From positions 175,949 to 239,948 of the forward strand of contig JBFOMG010000001.1 in the NCBI GenBank assembly GCA_040830725.1: DNA of 64,000 nt. The letters are read 5' to 3'. This document shows positions 36,229 through 45,382 of this stretch, one piece after another. The DNA is from JAWKWH01 sp040830725. GTDB taxonomy: Bacteria > Pseudomonadota > Alphaproteobacteria > Rhizobiales > Rhizobiaceae. How positions within the stretch are numbered: position 1 is the stretch's first letter; each line of letters opens with the position of its first letter. The notes under the pieces are model-generated. The model was not told the origin of the DNA and searched no databases. It saw nothing but the letters and a program-made list of their open reading frames with translations. The translations under genes and the position numbers were made by a program.

Positions 36229-37449
36229 TTACCCATGAGCAGCCGGAATAGCCGCTCCAGCGCCGTTGTAATGGATGCCCAGGTGCTCGGCCACCGTCGC
36301 TCCGATATCCGACATTGCTCGTTTGCCGCAAAACCCGGGCCCGCCGGACCGGTGGATCAGGATCGGGACCTGTTCCCGGGTATGATCCGTGCCGTGCCAC
36401 GTTGGATCATTGCCATGATCCGCTGTCACGATCAGCAGATCATCAGATTTGAGTTTATCCAATAATTCGGGCAGGCGCTGATCGAACTCCTCGAGCGCGG
36501 CGGCGTATCCCGGTACGTCACGTTGATGACCGAATTCGGTATCGAAATCGACGAAATTGGCAAACAGAAGTCCACCGTCGCGCAAATCGTCAATCGCCTT
36601 GAGTGTTTTGTCAAAGAGGGCCATGTTTCCAGGGGCCTTTCGCACCTCATCCAGCCCCCGATAGCTGAATATGTCGCCGATCTTGCCCATACCAATTGTG
36701 TGGCGGCCAGCGGAATGAGCATAGTCGAGGAGCGTATCTTCCACCGGTTCGACGGTATAATCCTTGCGATTTCCGGTGCGCTTGTAGCCAGTTGACCGAT
36801 CCCCAACAAAGGGTCTGGCGATTACCCGTCCGACACGCATGGGTGCGGTCAGTTCGAAGACAGTTTTGCACAGATCGTAAAGCCGCTGCAGACCGAAATG
36901 CTGTTCATGGGCCGCTATTTGGAAAACCGAGTCGGCCGATGTGTAGCAAATCGGTTTACCGGTGCGGATATGTTCCTCTGCATGTTCGTTGATCACCGGG
37001 ATCCCGGATGCATGCTTGTTTCCGAGTATTCCGGGAAGATTGCCTTTTTCGATGATACTTTTGGTCAGATCGGCCGGAAAACTGGGCTCGGTATCGGGAA
37101 AGTGCATCCAGGGCTCCGGAACGGGAAGACCGCAAATCTCCCAATGCCCGGAGGGTGTGTCCTTGCCCGCCGAAGATTCCGTCCCAATCGCCCATTCGCC
37201 TTCCGGCTCGGCACCAAGATTGTCGACAGAGCCGGCAACAGAGGCATTGGCAGCAGCTCCCAGACCCATTGCGGCAAGATTGGGCAGGTTGAGCTTTCCA
37301 CTACGCAGGCTATCCCGGTCGCCTTCGCCGATGGCACATTTCTGGGCAATATGGCCGAGCGTGTTGGCGCCTTCGTCGCCATATTTTGCAGCATCTGGCG
37401 CGCCGCCAATACCAACAGAATCCATCACGATCAGTACAGCTCGCGTCAT
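36229..37449 (-). CDS. deoB: phosphopentomutase
   Basis: 406 residues of the alkaline-phosphatase superfamily. It interconverts (deoxy)ribose 1-phosphate and 5-phosphate. Metal ligands are visible in VLIVMDSVGIGGAPD (N-terminal Asp) and the C-terminal TADHGNDPTWHGTDHTRE block (Asp, His). KDTPSGHWE holds the phospho-accepting Thr/Ser region. ATG 37449 with GGAAGG upstream is preferred to GTG 37464. Starts 15 bp after punA, forming a nucleoside-salvage operon. Confidence 0.96.
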   Translation of the reverse strand: MTRAVLIVMDSVGIGGAPDAAKYGDEGANTLGHIAQKCAIGEGDRDSLRSGKLNLPNLAAMGLGAAANASVAGSVDNLGAEPEGEWAIGTESSAGKDTPSGHWEICGLPVPEPWMHFPDTEPSFPADLTKSIIEKGNLPGILGNKHASGIPVINEHAEEHIRTGKPICYTSADSVFQIAAHEQHFGLQRLYDLCKTVFELTAPMRVGRVIARPFVGDRSTGYKRTGNRKDYTVEPVEDTLLDYAHSAGRHTIGMGKIGDIFSYRGLDEVRKAPGNMALFDKTLKAIDDLRDGGLLFANFVDFDTEFGHQRDVPGYAAALEEFDQRLPELLDKLKSDDLLIVTADHGNDPTWHGTDHTREQVPILIHRSGGPGFCGKRAMSDIGATVAEHLGIHYNGAGAAIPAAHG

Positions 37450-37464
37450 GGCGGGGCCTTCCAC

Positions 37465-38268
<804 letters not shown>

Positions 38269-38374
38269 CTGCGATATTCCTGCCCTGATAGTATCAGCAA
38301 TTTCGATAGCATGGATATGTTCACACGCTTGCAAAAATGTTGAAGTGCCAATCGGCCACAAGCAAACTGAAATA

Positions 38375-38450
<76 letters not shown>

Positions 38451-38585
38451 TGAAGGATTCGTGGCGATTTAGGAGGATGGCCGGATGGGTGTCAAGCATA
38501 TCAAAAACACGCCAACGGCTAGTTGAGAATACTTGCCGCGGACACCTCCAGTGTCTAAATGTCTGTCTGATTTCAGGAGAAACAG

Positions 38586-38876
38586 ATGCAAGCACTTTTG
38601 CTGACGATTGATCTCGCGCTCGGGATTTACATGTGGCTCATTATCGCTTCGGCGATATTTTCCTGGCTGTTTGCTTTTAACGTTGTCAATTCCCGCAACC
38701 AGTTTGTCGGCATGGTCGGTGATTTTCTGTATCGTGTGACCGAACCAGCTCTGCGGCCGATCAGACGGTTTCTGCCTGATCTTGGCGGGATCGATATCTC
38801 ACCGATAATTTTATTGCTGATCATATTCTTCCTGCGGAATCTTTTGTGGGCTTCAATAGCGCCTGCGGTTCTCTGA
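38586..38876 (+). CDS. YggT family membrane protein
   Basis: 96 residues with two hydrophobic segments (about 6-30 and 68-95). VNSRNQFVGMVGDFLYRVTEPALRPIRRFLPDLGGIDISP in the middle is the YggT signature region. The family sits in the inner membrane and has been linked to osmotic tolerance and cell-division-related loci. CAGGAGAAAC precedes the ATG. Single YggT repeat rather than the double form of E. coli. Confidence 0.93.
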   Translation: MQALLLTIDLALGIYMWLIIASAIFSWLFAFNVVNSRNQFVGMVGDFLYRVTEPALRPIRRFLPDLGGIDISPIILLLIIFFLRNLLWASIAPAVL

Positions 38877-38993
38877 ATAACCCCTCCTGAAGTTCCTCCG
38901 CCACTTCGCCTCAGAGGTGACGGATTGGCGAAAGCGGCGAAAACGCTTAAGGATGCGCTCAAACGTTGGCGATCAACGCAGGAGTGAACATCC

Positions 38994-39602
38994 ATGACCA
39001 AATTGCTCATTCGAGCTACAGGATTGCTTTTCCTGCTGGCATTCATCGCGCCGCTCAGAGCCGGCGAAATCTCAAGTGAATATACCAAGCTTAACACCGA
39101 AACGGATTGCACGGTTTTCAGTTCGGCGTCTGAAGGCGACGGTGACTGGGCCAATCTGACGTGCAACGGATATCGCGGCTATCCAATCCTGATCTATTAT
39201 TCCGATCTGCGAGAAAGCCTTCATTATGGCTTTCCACCGTCAGGTGATCTGGCGCCGAAGTGGGAGAGCTTCGGCGGGTTCAATTCGACCAGCGGCACGA
39301 TCGAATGGCGAATTGAAACGGATGAAAGTGGACCCCGGCCTTTTGCCACCATTCACCGCTGGACGGTGTCTGACGTGAATGGCGACGGGGAGATTCAGGT
39401 GCTGGTGGTCGAAAAGGTTGCCGGTCCGGGAGGCGACGGCTGCGTTGTCGGCTACGTCGTGGCAACCGGCAACGGCAATGCCAATCAGGCCGCCAGGGAC
39501 GTTGCGGACGACTATGCGCGTGATTTTTCCTGCGGTTTTGATGAGACGGTGGTCCACGAAGGCAGTGTTGCATTACCTCCGGTATTTGTCTCCGAACAGT
39601 AA
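38994..39602 (+). CDS. secreted protein of unknown function
   Basis: 202 residues. Signal peptide (about 1-23, ending PLRAG). Mature part has Cys in TDCTVF, NLTCNG, GDGCVVG and DFSCGF, likely two disulphides. VSDVNGDGEIQVLVVEK resembles a short Asp/Asn loop of FG-GAP or calcium-binding type. No family recognised. AGGAG before ATG 38994 supports the start. Stands alone between yggT and the dehydrogenase gene. Confidence 0.65.
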   Translation: MTKLLIRATGLLFLLAFIAPLRAGEISSEYTKLNTETDCTVFSSASEGDGDWANLTCNGYRGYPILIYYSDLRESLHYGFPPSGDLAPKWESFGGFNSTSGTIEWRIETDESGPRPFATIHRWTVSDVNGDGEIQVLVVEKVAGPGGDGCVVGYVVATGNGNANQAARDVADDYARDFSCGFDETVVHEGSVALPPVFVSEQ

Positions 39603-39641
39603 GTTGTCATTGTCGGAAAATCGGGGCCTACGTTGTGCCGT

Positions 39642-39713
39642 GCCCGGACTGTCCGGGCCTGGTATCTCGTCAGTCGCAACAGAGTGAGAAGATCGCGCAT
39701 AATTAGCGCGATC
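39642..39713. promoter_or_regulatory. two perfect hairpins between a secreted-protein gene and a dehydrogenase gene
   Basis: GCCCGGA/TCCGGGC (39642-39658, 3-base loop) and GATCGCGC/GCGCGATC (39691-39713, 7-base AT loop) are both perfect. The first may end transcription of the upstream gene; the second, with an AT-rich centre, could be an operator. No T-runs follow. The rest of the 245-bp gap shows nothing else. Confidence 0.4.
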
Positions 39714-39847
39714 ATAACACGTCAAACAAAAGCGGTGATTGATCTATCGTGGTGTTTGCGCCAAGTCGCAGAACAGTTCGGAATTTTGGTATTCTATCGG
39801 CGCTCGATATTGCATGTTCCGGCCGTGAGCGTGTCCGGAGGAGAAAA

Positions 39848-40825
39848 ATGAAAATCGGATTTATCGGACTTGGCAATGTTGGCGGCAAGCTGGCCGGCAG
39901 TATCCTTCGCAACGGGTTCGAGCTTACGGTGCGCGACCTCAACCGCGATCTGGCCGAACCGTTCCTGGCCAAGGGTGCGAACTGGGCCGACAGTCCGCGG
40001 CAGATGGCGGAAATTTGCGATATGATCATCACCTGCCTGCCGTCTCCGGCTGCTTGCGCCGCGGTGATGGAAGCCGATGACGGAATTCTGGCCGGCCTTT
40101 CTGCAGGCAAAATCTGGGCGGAAATGTCGACGACCGACGAAGCCGAGGTCAAGCGGCTTGGCGCGCTGGTCACCGGCAAAGGAGCCGAGCCGGTCGATTG
40201 TCCGGTCTCCGGTGGTTGCCACCGCGCAGCGACCGGAAATATCTCGATTTTTGCCGGTTGCGAACGGACGACCTTTGAGCGCGTACTTCCGGTACTGACC
40301 ACCCTGGGACGGAGAATTTTGCACACCGGTCCGTTGGGATCGGCCTCTGTCCTCAAAGTGCTGACCAACTATCTGGCAACGGCCAACCTGGTCACGTTGT
40401 GCGAGGCGCTGGTGACCGCCAAGGCGGCGGGCATGGATCTCAACTCGACGTTTGAGGCTATCCGCATTTCGTCCGGCACTTCGTTTGTGCATGAAACCGA
40501 GAGCCAGGTCATCCTCAATGGTTCGCGCGACATCAATTTTACCATGGATCTGGTGGCCAAGGATATCGGGCTGTTTCAGGAGGTTGCTGACAGGGCAGGC
40601 GTGCCGCTGGATGTCTCGCCGCTGCTGATCGAGATTTTCCGGGACGGGATCGCCCGCTACGGTGAGCGCGAATGGTCGCCAAATATTGTCAAGCGGCTTG
40701 AGGAAGCGACGGGGCTGGATATCCGCGCGCCGGGATTTCCCGCGGAGATGGTCGATGACGAGCCGGAGGAACCCGGATACGAGGTCATTCCCACCGGCAA
40801 GACGATACGGCCGGCGGCGGAGTAG
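39848..40825 (+). CDS. NAD(P)-dependent oxidoreductase, 3-hydroxyisobutyrate dehydrogenase family
   Basis: 325 residues. MKIGFIGLGNVGGKLAGSI is the Rossmann signature; CPVSGGCHRAATGNISIFAGC is the family's substrate-binding block, with His replacing the usual Val/Ala at one position; GPLGSASVLKVLTNYL holds the catalytic Lys (K in VLKVL). It oxidises a beta-hydroxyacid to the aldehyde or keto acid; exact substrate unknown. GGAGGAGAAAA before ATG 39848 fixes the start. Convergent with matB, 5 bp apart. The acidic tail (DDEPEEPGYEV) is an addition. Confidence 0.9.
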   Translation: MKIGFIGLGNVGGKLAGSILRNGFELTVRDLNRDLAEPFLAKGANWADSPRQMAEICDMIITCLPSPAACAAVMEADDGILAGLSAGKIWAEMSTTDEAEVKRLGALVTGKGAEPVDCPVSGGCHRAATGNISIFAGCERTTFERVLPVLTTLGRRILHTGPLGSASVLKVLTNYLATANLVTLCEALVTAKAAGMDLNSTFEAIRISSGTSFVHETESQVILNGSRDINFTMDLVAKDIGLFQEVADRAGVPLDVSPLLIEIFRDGIARYGEREWSPNIVKRLEEATGLDIRAPGFPAEMVDDEPEEPGYEVIPTGKTIRPAAE

Positions 40826-40830
40826 GGCGC

Positions 40831-42339
40831 TCAATCCTTGAACAGGTCCCGATAGGTTTCCCGCAGAACGTTTTTTTGAACCTTGCCCATTGTGTTGCGT
40901 GGCAATTCGTCAACCAGCACGATTTCGCGCGGTTGCTTGAACCGGGCAATGCGGTCGCGAATTGCAGCCTTGATCTCGCCGGGGTCAATTAGTGCCTCAG
41001 GCATTGCGACAACGACACCGACGACCGCTTCACCGAAATCGGCGTGCGGAACACCGATGACCGCCGATTCCAAAACGCCGTCCTGTTCGTCGAGCAGCAG
41101 TTCGATCTCCTTCGGATAGATGTTCAGCCCGCCGGAGATGATCAGGTCCTTGCCGCGGCCGGCAATGCGGATATAGCCATCGTCATCACGCGAGGCCAGG
41201 TCGCCGGTGATGAAGTAGCCGTCAGGCCGGAACTCTTCGGCGGTTCTCTCCGGCATGCGCCAGTAGCCTGAAAACACATTCGGGCCTTTGACTTCGAGGA
41301 TGCCGATTTCGCCGTCGGTAACCTCGCTGCCGCTTTCAGCCTCACAAATGCGCACGTCGACGCCGGGCAGCGCAAAACCAACCGTGCCGGCGCGGCGCTC
41401 GCCATCATAAGGGTTGGAGGTGTTCATGTTGGTTTCGGTCATGCCGTAGCGCTCGAGAATGCGGTGACCGGTGCGGGCTTCAAATTCGACATGGGTTTCG
41501 GCCAGCAGCGGCGCGCTGCCGGAAATGAACAGCCGCATGTGATCGGCCAGTCGGCGATCAAAGCGCGGGTCGGAAAGCAGCCTGGTATAGAATGTCGGCA
41601 CACCCATCATCGTGGTTGATTTCGGCAGGTTGGCGATGATCGCGTCGAGATCAAACTTTGGCAGGAAGATCATCGACCCGCCGGCAAGCAGCATGACATT
41701 GGTTGCGACGAAAAGGCCGTGAGTGTGATAAATCGGCAGCGCGTGCAGCAGCACATCATCAGCCGAAAACCGCCAAAAGCCGACGAGGGCGGCCGCGTTG
41801 GACAACAAATTGTCCTGCGTCAGCATGGCGCCCTTGGAGCGCCCGGTGGTTCCGGAAGTGTAGAGGATCGCGGCGAGATTATCGCCGCTGCGCGCGACCG
41901 TGTCGAATTCGGCCGGTTGGGCTTCCACGCCGTCGGCCAGCGTTCCGGTCTCGTCGCCGTTCAGCGTCATCACGATTGCGCCGCGGGCAATTTTTGCAAT
42001 TGCTGTTTCCGCAGCAGCGTCGCAGACGATCAGCGCCGGTTCGGCGTTGCCGATGAAGTAGTCCAGTTCGGAAGGTGTGTAGGCGGTGTTGAGCGGCAGA
42101 AACACCGCGCCCGCGCGAACGCAGGCGGCATACAAGGCAAGCGCCGTTGGCGATTTTTCGACCTGGACGGCGACACGGTCGCCCGGCCCGACGCCGGAGG
42201 CGCAGAGCAGATTGGAAATGCGGCCGCTGGTGGCGATGAAGTCGCGGTAGCTGATCGCGCTTCCGGCCTTGTCGACGAGAAACGGCTTGGGGTTGTCCGC
42301 ATGTGGCGCAAACAGCGCATCATAAAGTTTTTTGGCCAC
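40831..42339 (-). CDS. matB: malonyl-CoA synthetase (AMP-forming acyl-CoA ligase)
   Basis: 502 residues of the ANL superfamily. P-loop-like AILYTSGTTGRSKGAM, the A5 block RYGMTETNMNTSNPYDGERR, the hinge GRGKDLIISGG and the C-terminal catalytic Lys in NTMGKVQK. The A5 block matches rhizobial MatB, which makes malonyl-CoA from malonate, CoA and ATP. GTG 42339 after AAAGGCGGACC gives the usual length; the longer frame runs back toward the tRNA. No matA or matC lies nearby, so it may serve malonate scavenging or acyl-CoA supply alone. Confidence 0.87.
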   Translation of the reverse strand: MAKKLYDALFAPHADNPKPFLVDKAGSAISYRDFIATSGRISNLLCASGVGPGDRVAVQVEKSPTALALYAACVRAGAVFLPLNTAYTPSELDYFIGNAEPALIVCDAAAETAIAKIARGAIVMTLNGDETGTLADGVEAQPAEFDTVARSGDNLAAILYTSGTTGRSKGAMLTQDNLLSNAAALVGFWRFSADDVLLHALPIYHTHGLFVATNVMLLAGGSMIFLPKFDLDAIIANLPKSTTMMGVPTFYTRLLSDPRFDRRLADHMRLFISGSAPLLAETHVEFEARTGHRILERYGMTETNMNTSNPYDGERRAGTVGFALPGVDVRICEAESGSEVTDGEIGILEVKGPNVFSGYWRMPERTAEEFRPDGYFITGDLASRDDDGYIRIAGRGKDLIISGGLNIYPKEIELLLDEQDGVLESAVIGVPHADFGEAVVGVVVAMPEALIDPGEIKAAIRDRIARFKQPREIVLVDELPRNTMGKVQKNVLRETYRDLFKD

Positions 42340-42425
42340 CGGTCCGCCTTTGCATTTCGTTTGATCGCGTCGGACATGCACATGCCACCGCAGCAAAGGC
42401 GAGGCAATATCTGGCTGGCGGGAAC

Positions 42426-42501
42426 TGGCACTCCCAAGGGGACTCGAACCCCTGTTTCCGCCGTGAGAGGGCGGCGTCCTAGACCACTAGACGATGGGAG
42501 C
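42426..42501 (-). tRNA. tRNA-Glu (anticodon CTC)
   Basis: 76 nt including CCA. Anticodon stem CCGCC/GGCGG encloses CTCTCAC, giving CTC, which reads GAG. T-arm AGGGG TTCGAGT CCCCT and acceptor GCTCCCA/TGGGAGT are standard for glutamate tRNA in this group. Confidence 0.94.
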
Positions 42502-42567
42502 GTGCCGGACCGGGAGGATATAGGCCGCCGGGCGGGCGAATGCAACGGCGATCTCGGATGGCGCATT

Positions 42568-42954
42568 TCAGCCGGCCCGCTCGATCAGGTCCCATTTGTT
42601 GCCGTAGAGATCCCTGAACACGGCAACGGTTCCGTATTCTTCATGGCGGGGCGCTTCGAGAAATTCCACGCCTTTAGAGACCATGGCCGCGTGATCGCGG
42701 GCGAAATCGCCGGTCTCCAGGAAGAAGGCGACCCGGCCGCCGGTCTGGTTGCCGACCGCCGCCAGCTGGTCGTCACCATCGGCTGAGGCGAGCAGCAGCT
42801 GGCACGAACCGGCCGACGCCGCCACGACAACCCAGCGCTTGCCGCCGCCAAGCGCGGTGTCCTCGATCAGCTCAAACGACAGGCAATTGCGAAACCAGGC
42901 GACCGCCTCGTCATAGTCGCGCACCAGGAATGTCACGGTTTGCAGGCGGCGCAT
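42568..42954 (-). CDS. VOC (glyoxalase/bleomycin resistance-like) family protein
   Basis: 128 residues with the two beta-alpha-beta-beta-beta modules of the vicinal oxygen chelate fold: LQTVTFLVRDYDEAVAWFRNC opens module one and FLETGDFARDHAAMVSKG module two; the last strand VAVFRDLYGNKWDLIE carries the C-terminal metal-ligand Glu. Substrate unknown. ATG 42954 is the natural N-terminus (MRRLQTVTFLV); the longer frame upstream runs through the palindromic repeat at 42981-43141. Confidence 0.85.
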   Translation of the reverse strand: MRRLQTVTFLVRDYDEAVAWFRNCLSFELIEDTALGGGKRWVVVAASAGSCQLLLASADGDDQLAAVGNQTGGRVAFFLETGDFARDHAAMVSKGVEFLEAPRHEEYGTVAVFRDLYGNKWDLIERAG

Positions 42955-42980
42955 TTTTTCATGTCTCTCCTTTTTGCCGG

Positions 42981-43141
42981 TATCTCTCCCCTTGCGGGAG
43001 AAGGGGCACGTTTCTCGCTCAAATTCATCCTTTTCGTTTTTGATCCGGCATCTCAACCCCCTCTCTGGTGAAAACCAAGGACTTGCTTGCTTCGCGGCGC
43101 AAATCCAGGTTTTCACTTTCTCCCCCGCAAGGGGGGAGATA
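42981..43141. repeat. mosaic palindromic repeat, copy 1
   Basis: Left arm TATCTCTCCCCTTGCGGGAG and right arm CTCCCCCGCAAGGGGGGAGATA are inverted relatives. Inside, GTGAAAACC and GGTTTTCAC close a hairpin next to the right arm, preceded by CCCCCTCTCTG. Same design as the copies at 43935, 44256, 46136, 46651 and 46934. Lies between the VOC gene and the 212-residue hypothetical gene. Confidence 0.85.
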
Positions 43142-43215
43142 GTCGCTGCGCCCATACGCCATCGTTCCCGCGAATCTCTCATCCGGGTTGGAAATGTTCG
43201 CGCTGATGGAAATTC

Positions 43216-43854
43216 TCAAGGCGGTGCGCGCTGACACTCCATCGCCAGCCAGTGGCATTCGTTCAAAAGGTCGTCGACCGGTTCGCGCGGGCGCTGGCGG
43301 TGGCCCGGCGGGTGGCCGGGGCGGATCGGTCCGACCCTTCCGGGGCCGGGTTCGGCCTTGGCGCGCCTGGCCATCAGCCGGTTGAGGCGGCGGGCCTGTC
43401 TCGGCAGGGTGGCGAGCGCGATTTTCAGCTTGCGAATACGGCGCATCAGCTTGACGGCATCAAGAGCATCATCTGGTTTCTTCAGCGGCGCCGGATCGAA
43501 AACGCCGGGGACGCAGATGCGCGGAATGCCACTGGCAATCGGCTGCATCGGTTCGACAAAATTCTTGCGCGGATCGATCAACTGGAAGGCCGGCAGCGTG
43601 TCGTAAGTGGCGAAAGAGGAGAAATCCGGCAGCTGGATTTCTGCGTCGCGCTCGCCTCGCTTCTCCCGCGCCTTTTGATTCAACATCGCCGCGACGACGA
43701 CGATCAATCGTCTCAGCGCCGATTCCGCCGGCCGCAGAATTCGGAGAACCGACCGCCGCAGCGTATCCTCCCGCTGCGCCAGCGCCAGCAGTTCGGCGAT
43801 GACGCCTTCCAGCGCCCTTCGGTTCCTGTTGATGGCGATTTTCCAGTCGTCCAT
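43216..43854 (-). CDS. hypothetical protein, Arg-rich
   Basis: 212 residues, no signal or membrane segment. Very rich in Arg and Ala, with a basic central helix region (KLMRRIRKLKIALATLPRQARRLNRLMARRAKAE at about 133-167) and a conserved-looking aromatic stretch SSFATYDTLPAFQLIDPRKNF. No family recognised. Its codon use matches the chromosome. The first 11 codons and upstream 63 bp are repeated 330 bp further upstream (44151-44247), so the gene start was once duplicated. Confidence 0.6.
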   Translation of the reverse strand: MDDWKIAINRNRRALEGVIAELLALAQREDTLRRSVLRILRPAESALRRLIVVVAAMLNQKAREKRGERDAEIQLPDFSSFATYDTLPAFQLIDPRKNFVEPMQPIASGIPRICVPGVFDPAPLKKPDDALDAVKLMRRIRKLKIALATLPRQARRLNRLMARRAKAEPGPGRVGPIRPGHPPGHRQRPREPVDDLLNECHWLAMECQRAPP

Positions 43855-43934
43855 GGCCGCTTTCCGGTTTGACCAGAGAGTGTGGAGGAGGTTTTGAAAG
43901 CGTGGATAAGTTTTGGCGATGAGAGGTGCTGCAT

Positions 43935-44134
43935 CCCTTCGCCCCCCTTGAGGGGGAGAAAGTCTTTTCCTGCATTTACGAGGGCTTGGCCGGAGTAAGT
44001 GCTTGGAAAAGACAAGAGGGGGGAATTAGCGCCCGATGAGTTTATCCCCCCTCTTGCAAAATCTGGCACTTAGCTTTCGCATCCGCTCGGCTAAGTACCG
44101 ATTTTACATTCTCCCCCTCAAGGGGGGCGAAGGG
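43935..44134. repeat. mosaic palindromic repeat, copy 2, with perfect 26-bp terminal inverted repeats
   Basis: The 26 bases at 43935-43960 (starting CCCTTCGCCCCCCTTGAGGG) are exactly the reverse complement of 44109-44134. Inside are two hairpins: GTCTTTTCC/GGAAAAGAC (43962-44013) and a CTTAGC/GCTAAG one near 44063-44107. The element lies between the two copies of the duplicated gene start. Confidence 0.85.
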
Positions 44135-44150
44135 AGAGCCGGCGCCCGAC

Positions 44151-44247
44151 GGTTCCTTTTGATGGCGATTTTCCAGTCGTCCATGCCCGCTTCCCGGTTT
44201 GGCTGGAGAGTGTGGCGGAGGATTTGAAAGCGTGGATAAGTTTTTGC
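44151..44247 (-). pseudogene. duplicated 5' end and upstream region of the 212-residue hypothetical gene
   Basis: Matches 43821-43917 without gaps at a constant offset of 330 bp, with about 9 differences in 97 positions by eye. It holds the start codon (44182-44184) and the first codons MDDWKIAI of the gene on the minus strand, then similarity ends at 44151. A relic of a duplicated or recombined gene copy. Confidence 0.8.
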
Positions 44248-44255
44248 GCCGGACC

Positions 44256-44333
44256 TATCTCTCCCCTTGCGGGAGAGAAAGCAATTTCAGCATCTTAGCG
44301 TCAGCTAAGTGCTAGAAATTGCAAGAGAGGAGG
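44256..44333. repeat. mosaic palindromic repeat, copy 3 (left half only)
   Basis: Left arm TATCTCTCCCCTTGCGGGAG, then a 42-base hairpin at 44281-44322 (outer stem GCAATTTC/GAAATTGC, middle AGCA/TGCT, inner CTTAGC/GCTAAG, loop GTCA), then CAAGAGAGGAGG. The right half is missing. The hairpin is homologous to that at 46676-46717. Confidence 0.85.
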
Positions 44334-44361
44334 CAAATCTTTCTCCGCGAAAGCCGGTGCC

Positions 44362-44433
44362 ATGGTACGCTTCGGCATCACCACTGGCGTGTCGACGGTC
44401 GTAGCGATTCTCGTTTTAATATACTTCGCGTAA
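44362..44433 (+). CDS. possible 23-residue hydrophobic peptide
   Basis: ATG at 44362 opens 23 codons to TAA at 44431-44433. After MVRFGITTG the peptide is STVVAILVLIYFA, a single short hydrophobic helix. No clear ribosome-binding site is present in the 15 bases upstream. It lies just ahead of two genes for small membrane proteins. It may be a chance ORF. Confidence 0.25.
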   Translation: MVRFGITTGVSTVVAILVLIYFA

Positions 44434-44500
44434 CATCTGACTTGCACGCAGAGCGTGCATGGTGCAGAGTGATTATGCAACCTTCGGGGGGAGGGTGGTA

Positions 44501-44803
44501 TTGAAAACGATATTTGAAGCGCTTCAAGAGCGGCCGGAGGCAGCCTTGGCTGCTGTCGCCATCTTGGCTCCGGTGCTTCTAATTCCACTCAATGTTGACC
44601 CTTACGTTGCAACATTTACGTCGGCTGTCACATATCTGGCCTATTGCATACGTAGCGTTTGGATCTCACGTAATGAAGTCAAGCAGAAAGAAACTGAAGT
44701 CGAAAAGATAGAGGCAGAAGGTGAGTTGGCGTTAGCAAAGCTGCTCGTGGAAAGAGAATTCCCAAAAGAGTTCCGGGGTACGGCCGTTCGAACAGCCAAA
44801 TAA
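44501..44803 (+). CDS. small membrane protein of unknown function
   Basis: 100 residues from TTG 44501, chosen because GGGGGAGGG lies 7 bases upstream; an ATG at 44459 in the same frame would add 14 residues but has no ribosome-binding site. Residues about 12-50 form two hydrophobic segments, followed by a charged, probably coiled-coil stretch (SRNEVKQKETEVEKIEAEGE). No family recognised. Codon use and base content are more AT-rich than in flanking genes. Twelve bases separate it from the next gene, so they form a pair. Confidence 0.55.
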   Translation: MKTIFEALQERPEAALAAVAILAPVLLIPLNVDPYVATFTSAVTYLAYCIRSVWISRNEVKQKETEVEKIEAEGELALAKLLVEREFPKEFRGTAVRTAK

Positions 44804-44814
44804 GGAATGTGGAT

Positions 44815-45375
44815 ATGATGTTTATCGGCGAAGAAGAGATGTTAATTTTCGTGGGATTTGTGATCATTGTGTCCCTTTTATCCCTGTGGACCGGCGTCAC
44901 CATCCGGAAAGCTAGGCGACGAAAGGAAGATCTGAAAGACGTTGCTGCAGCCATGCGCGATCACTATCCAGCGCTCGAGAAACTCCTCAAGAGCGAAGAG
45001 GTGAGCGAGCCTTTCAAGAAACGTTTGTTAGACCTGCATACAGTCGTTATGAATCGAAAAACAGCTCCTCATATGATTAATTATGTAACGACCATGAAGC
45101 CGACTGATGACAGGCTGCGGGGGGACGACCTCGACCTTGATCAAGAGTTTTCGAAACTGTCGCAGGCATCAAGTGAGTTGCTTGATTCTGTTCGCGTTGT
45201 TGCAACCACGGGCTTACAGATCGCTTTGTTGCGATGGCCCGACACAGCAAAAAAGGCGCGCGCCATCATGAGAAATGTTGGTCCTAAGCACACCCTAGCA
45301 ACGCGGATGATGCTCGCGGCTGACTTCGATCAAGACAACAATAAGCCGCTGGGCGGCGCTTTTGTCGCAGCGTAA
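44815..45375 (+). CDS. single-span membrane protein of unknown function
   Basis: 186 residues from ATG 44815, with AAGGA 8 bases upstream (the GTG at 44809 is too close). One N-terminal helix (about 8-30) is followed by basic residues (RKARRRKED), so the remaining ~150 residues face the cytoplasm. That part is helical and charged, with no catalytic motif I recognise. Forms a two-gene unit with the preceding small membrane protein. Atypical codon use suggests acquisition by transfer. Confidence 0.6.
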   Translation: MMFIGEEEMLIFVGFVIIVSLLSLWTGVTIRKARRRKEDLKDVAAAMRDHYPALEKLLKSEEVSEPFKKRLLDLHTVVMNRKTAPHMINYVTTMKPTDDRLRGDDLDLDQEFSKLSQASSELLDSVRVVATTGLQIALLRWPDTAKKARAIMRNVGPKHTLATRMMLAADFDQDNNKPLGGAFVAA

Positions 45376-45382
45376 CCAATAT

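Noticed and set aside
39794..40834. 346-codon open frame on the minus strand
   Set aside because: It is the antisense shadow of the hydroxyisobutyrate-dehydrogenase-like gene, whose motifs are clear; the translated sequence has no recognisable domain.
42955..43182. N-terminal extension of the VOC protein
   Set aside because: The extra codons translate the palindromic repeat and have no VOC similarity; the domain starts at 42954.
43935..44134. Insertion sequence, because of perfect terminal inverted repeats
   Set aside because: Only 200 bp long, without any transposase reading frame; kept as a palindromic repeat.
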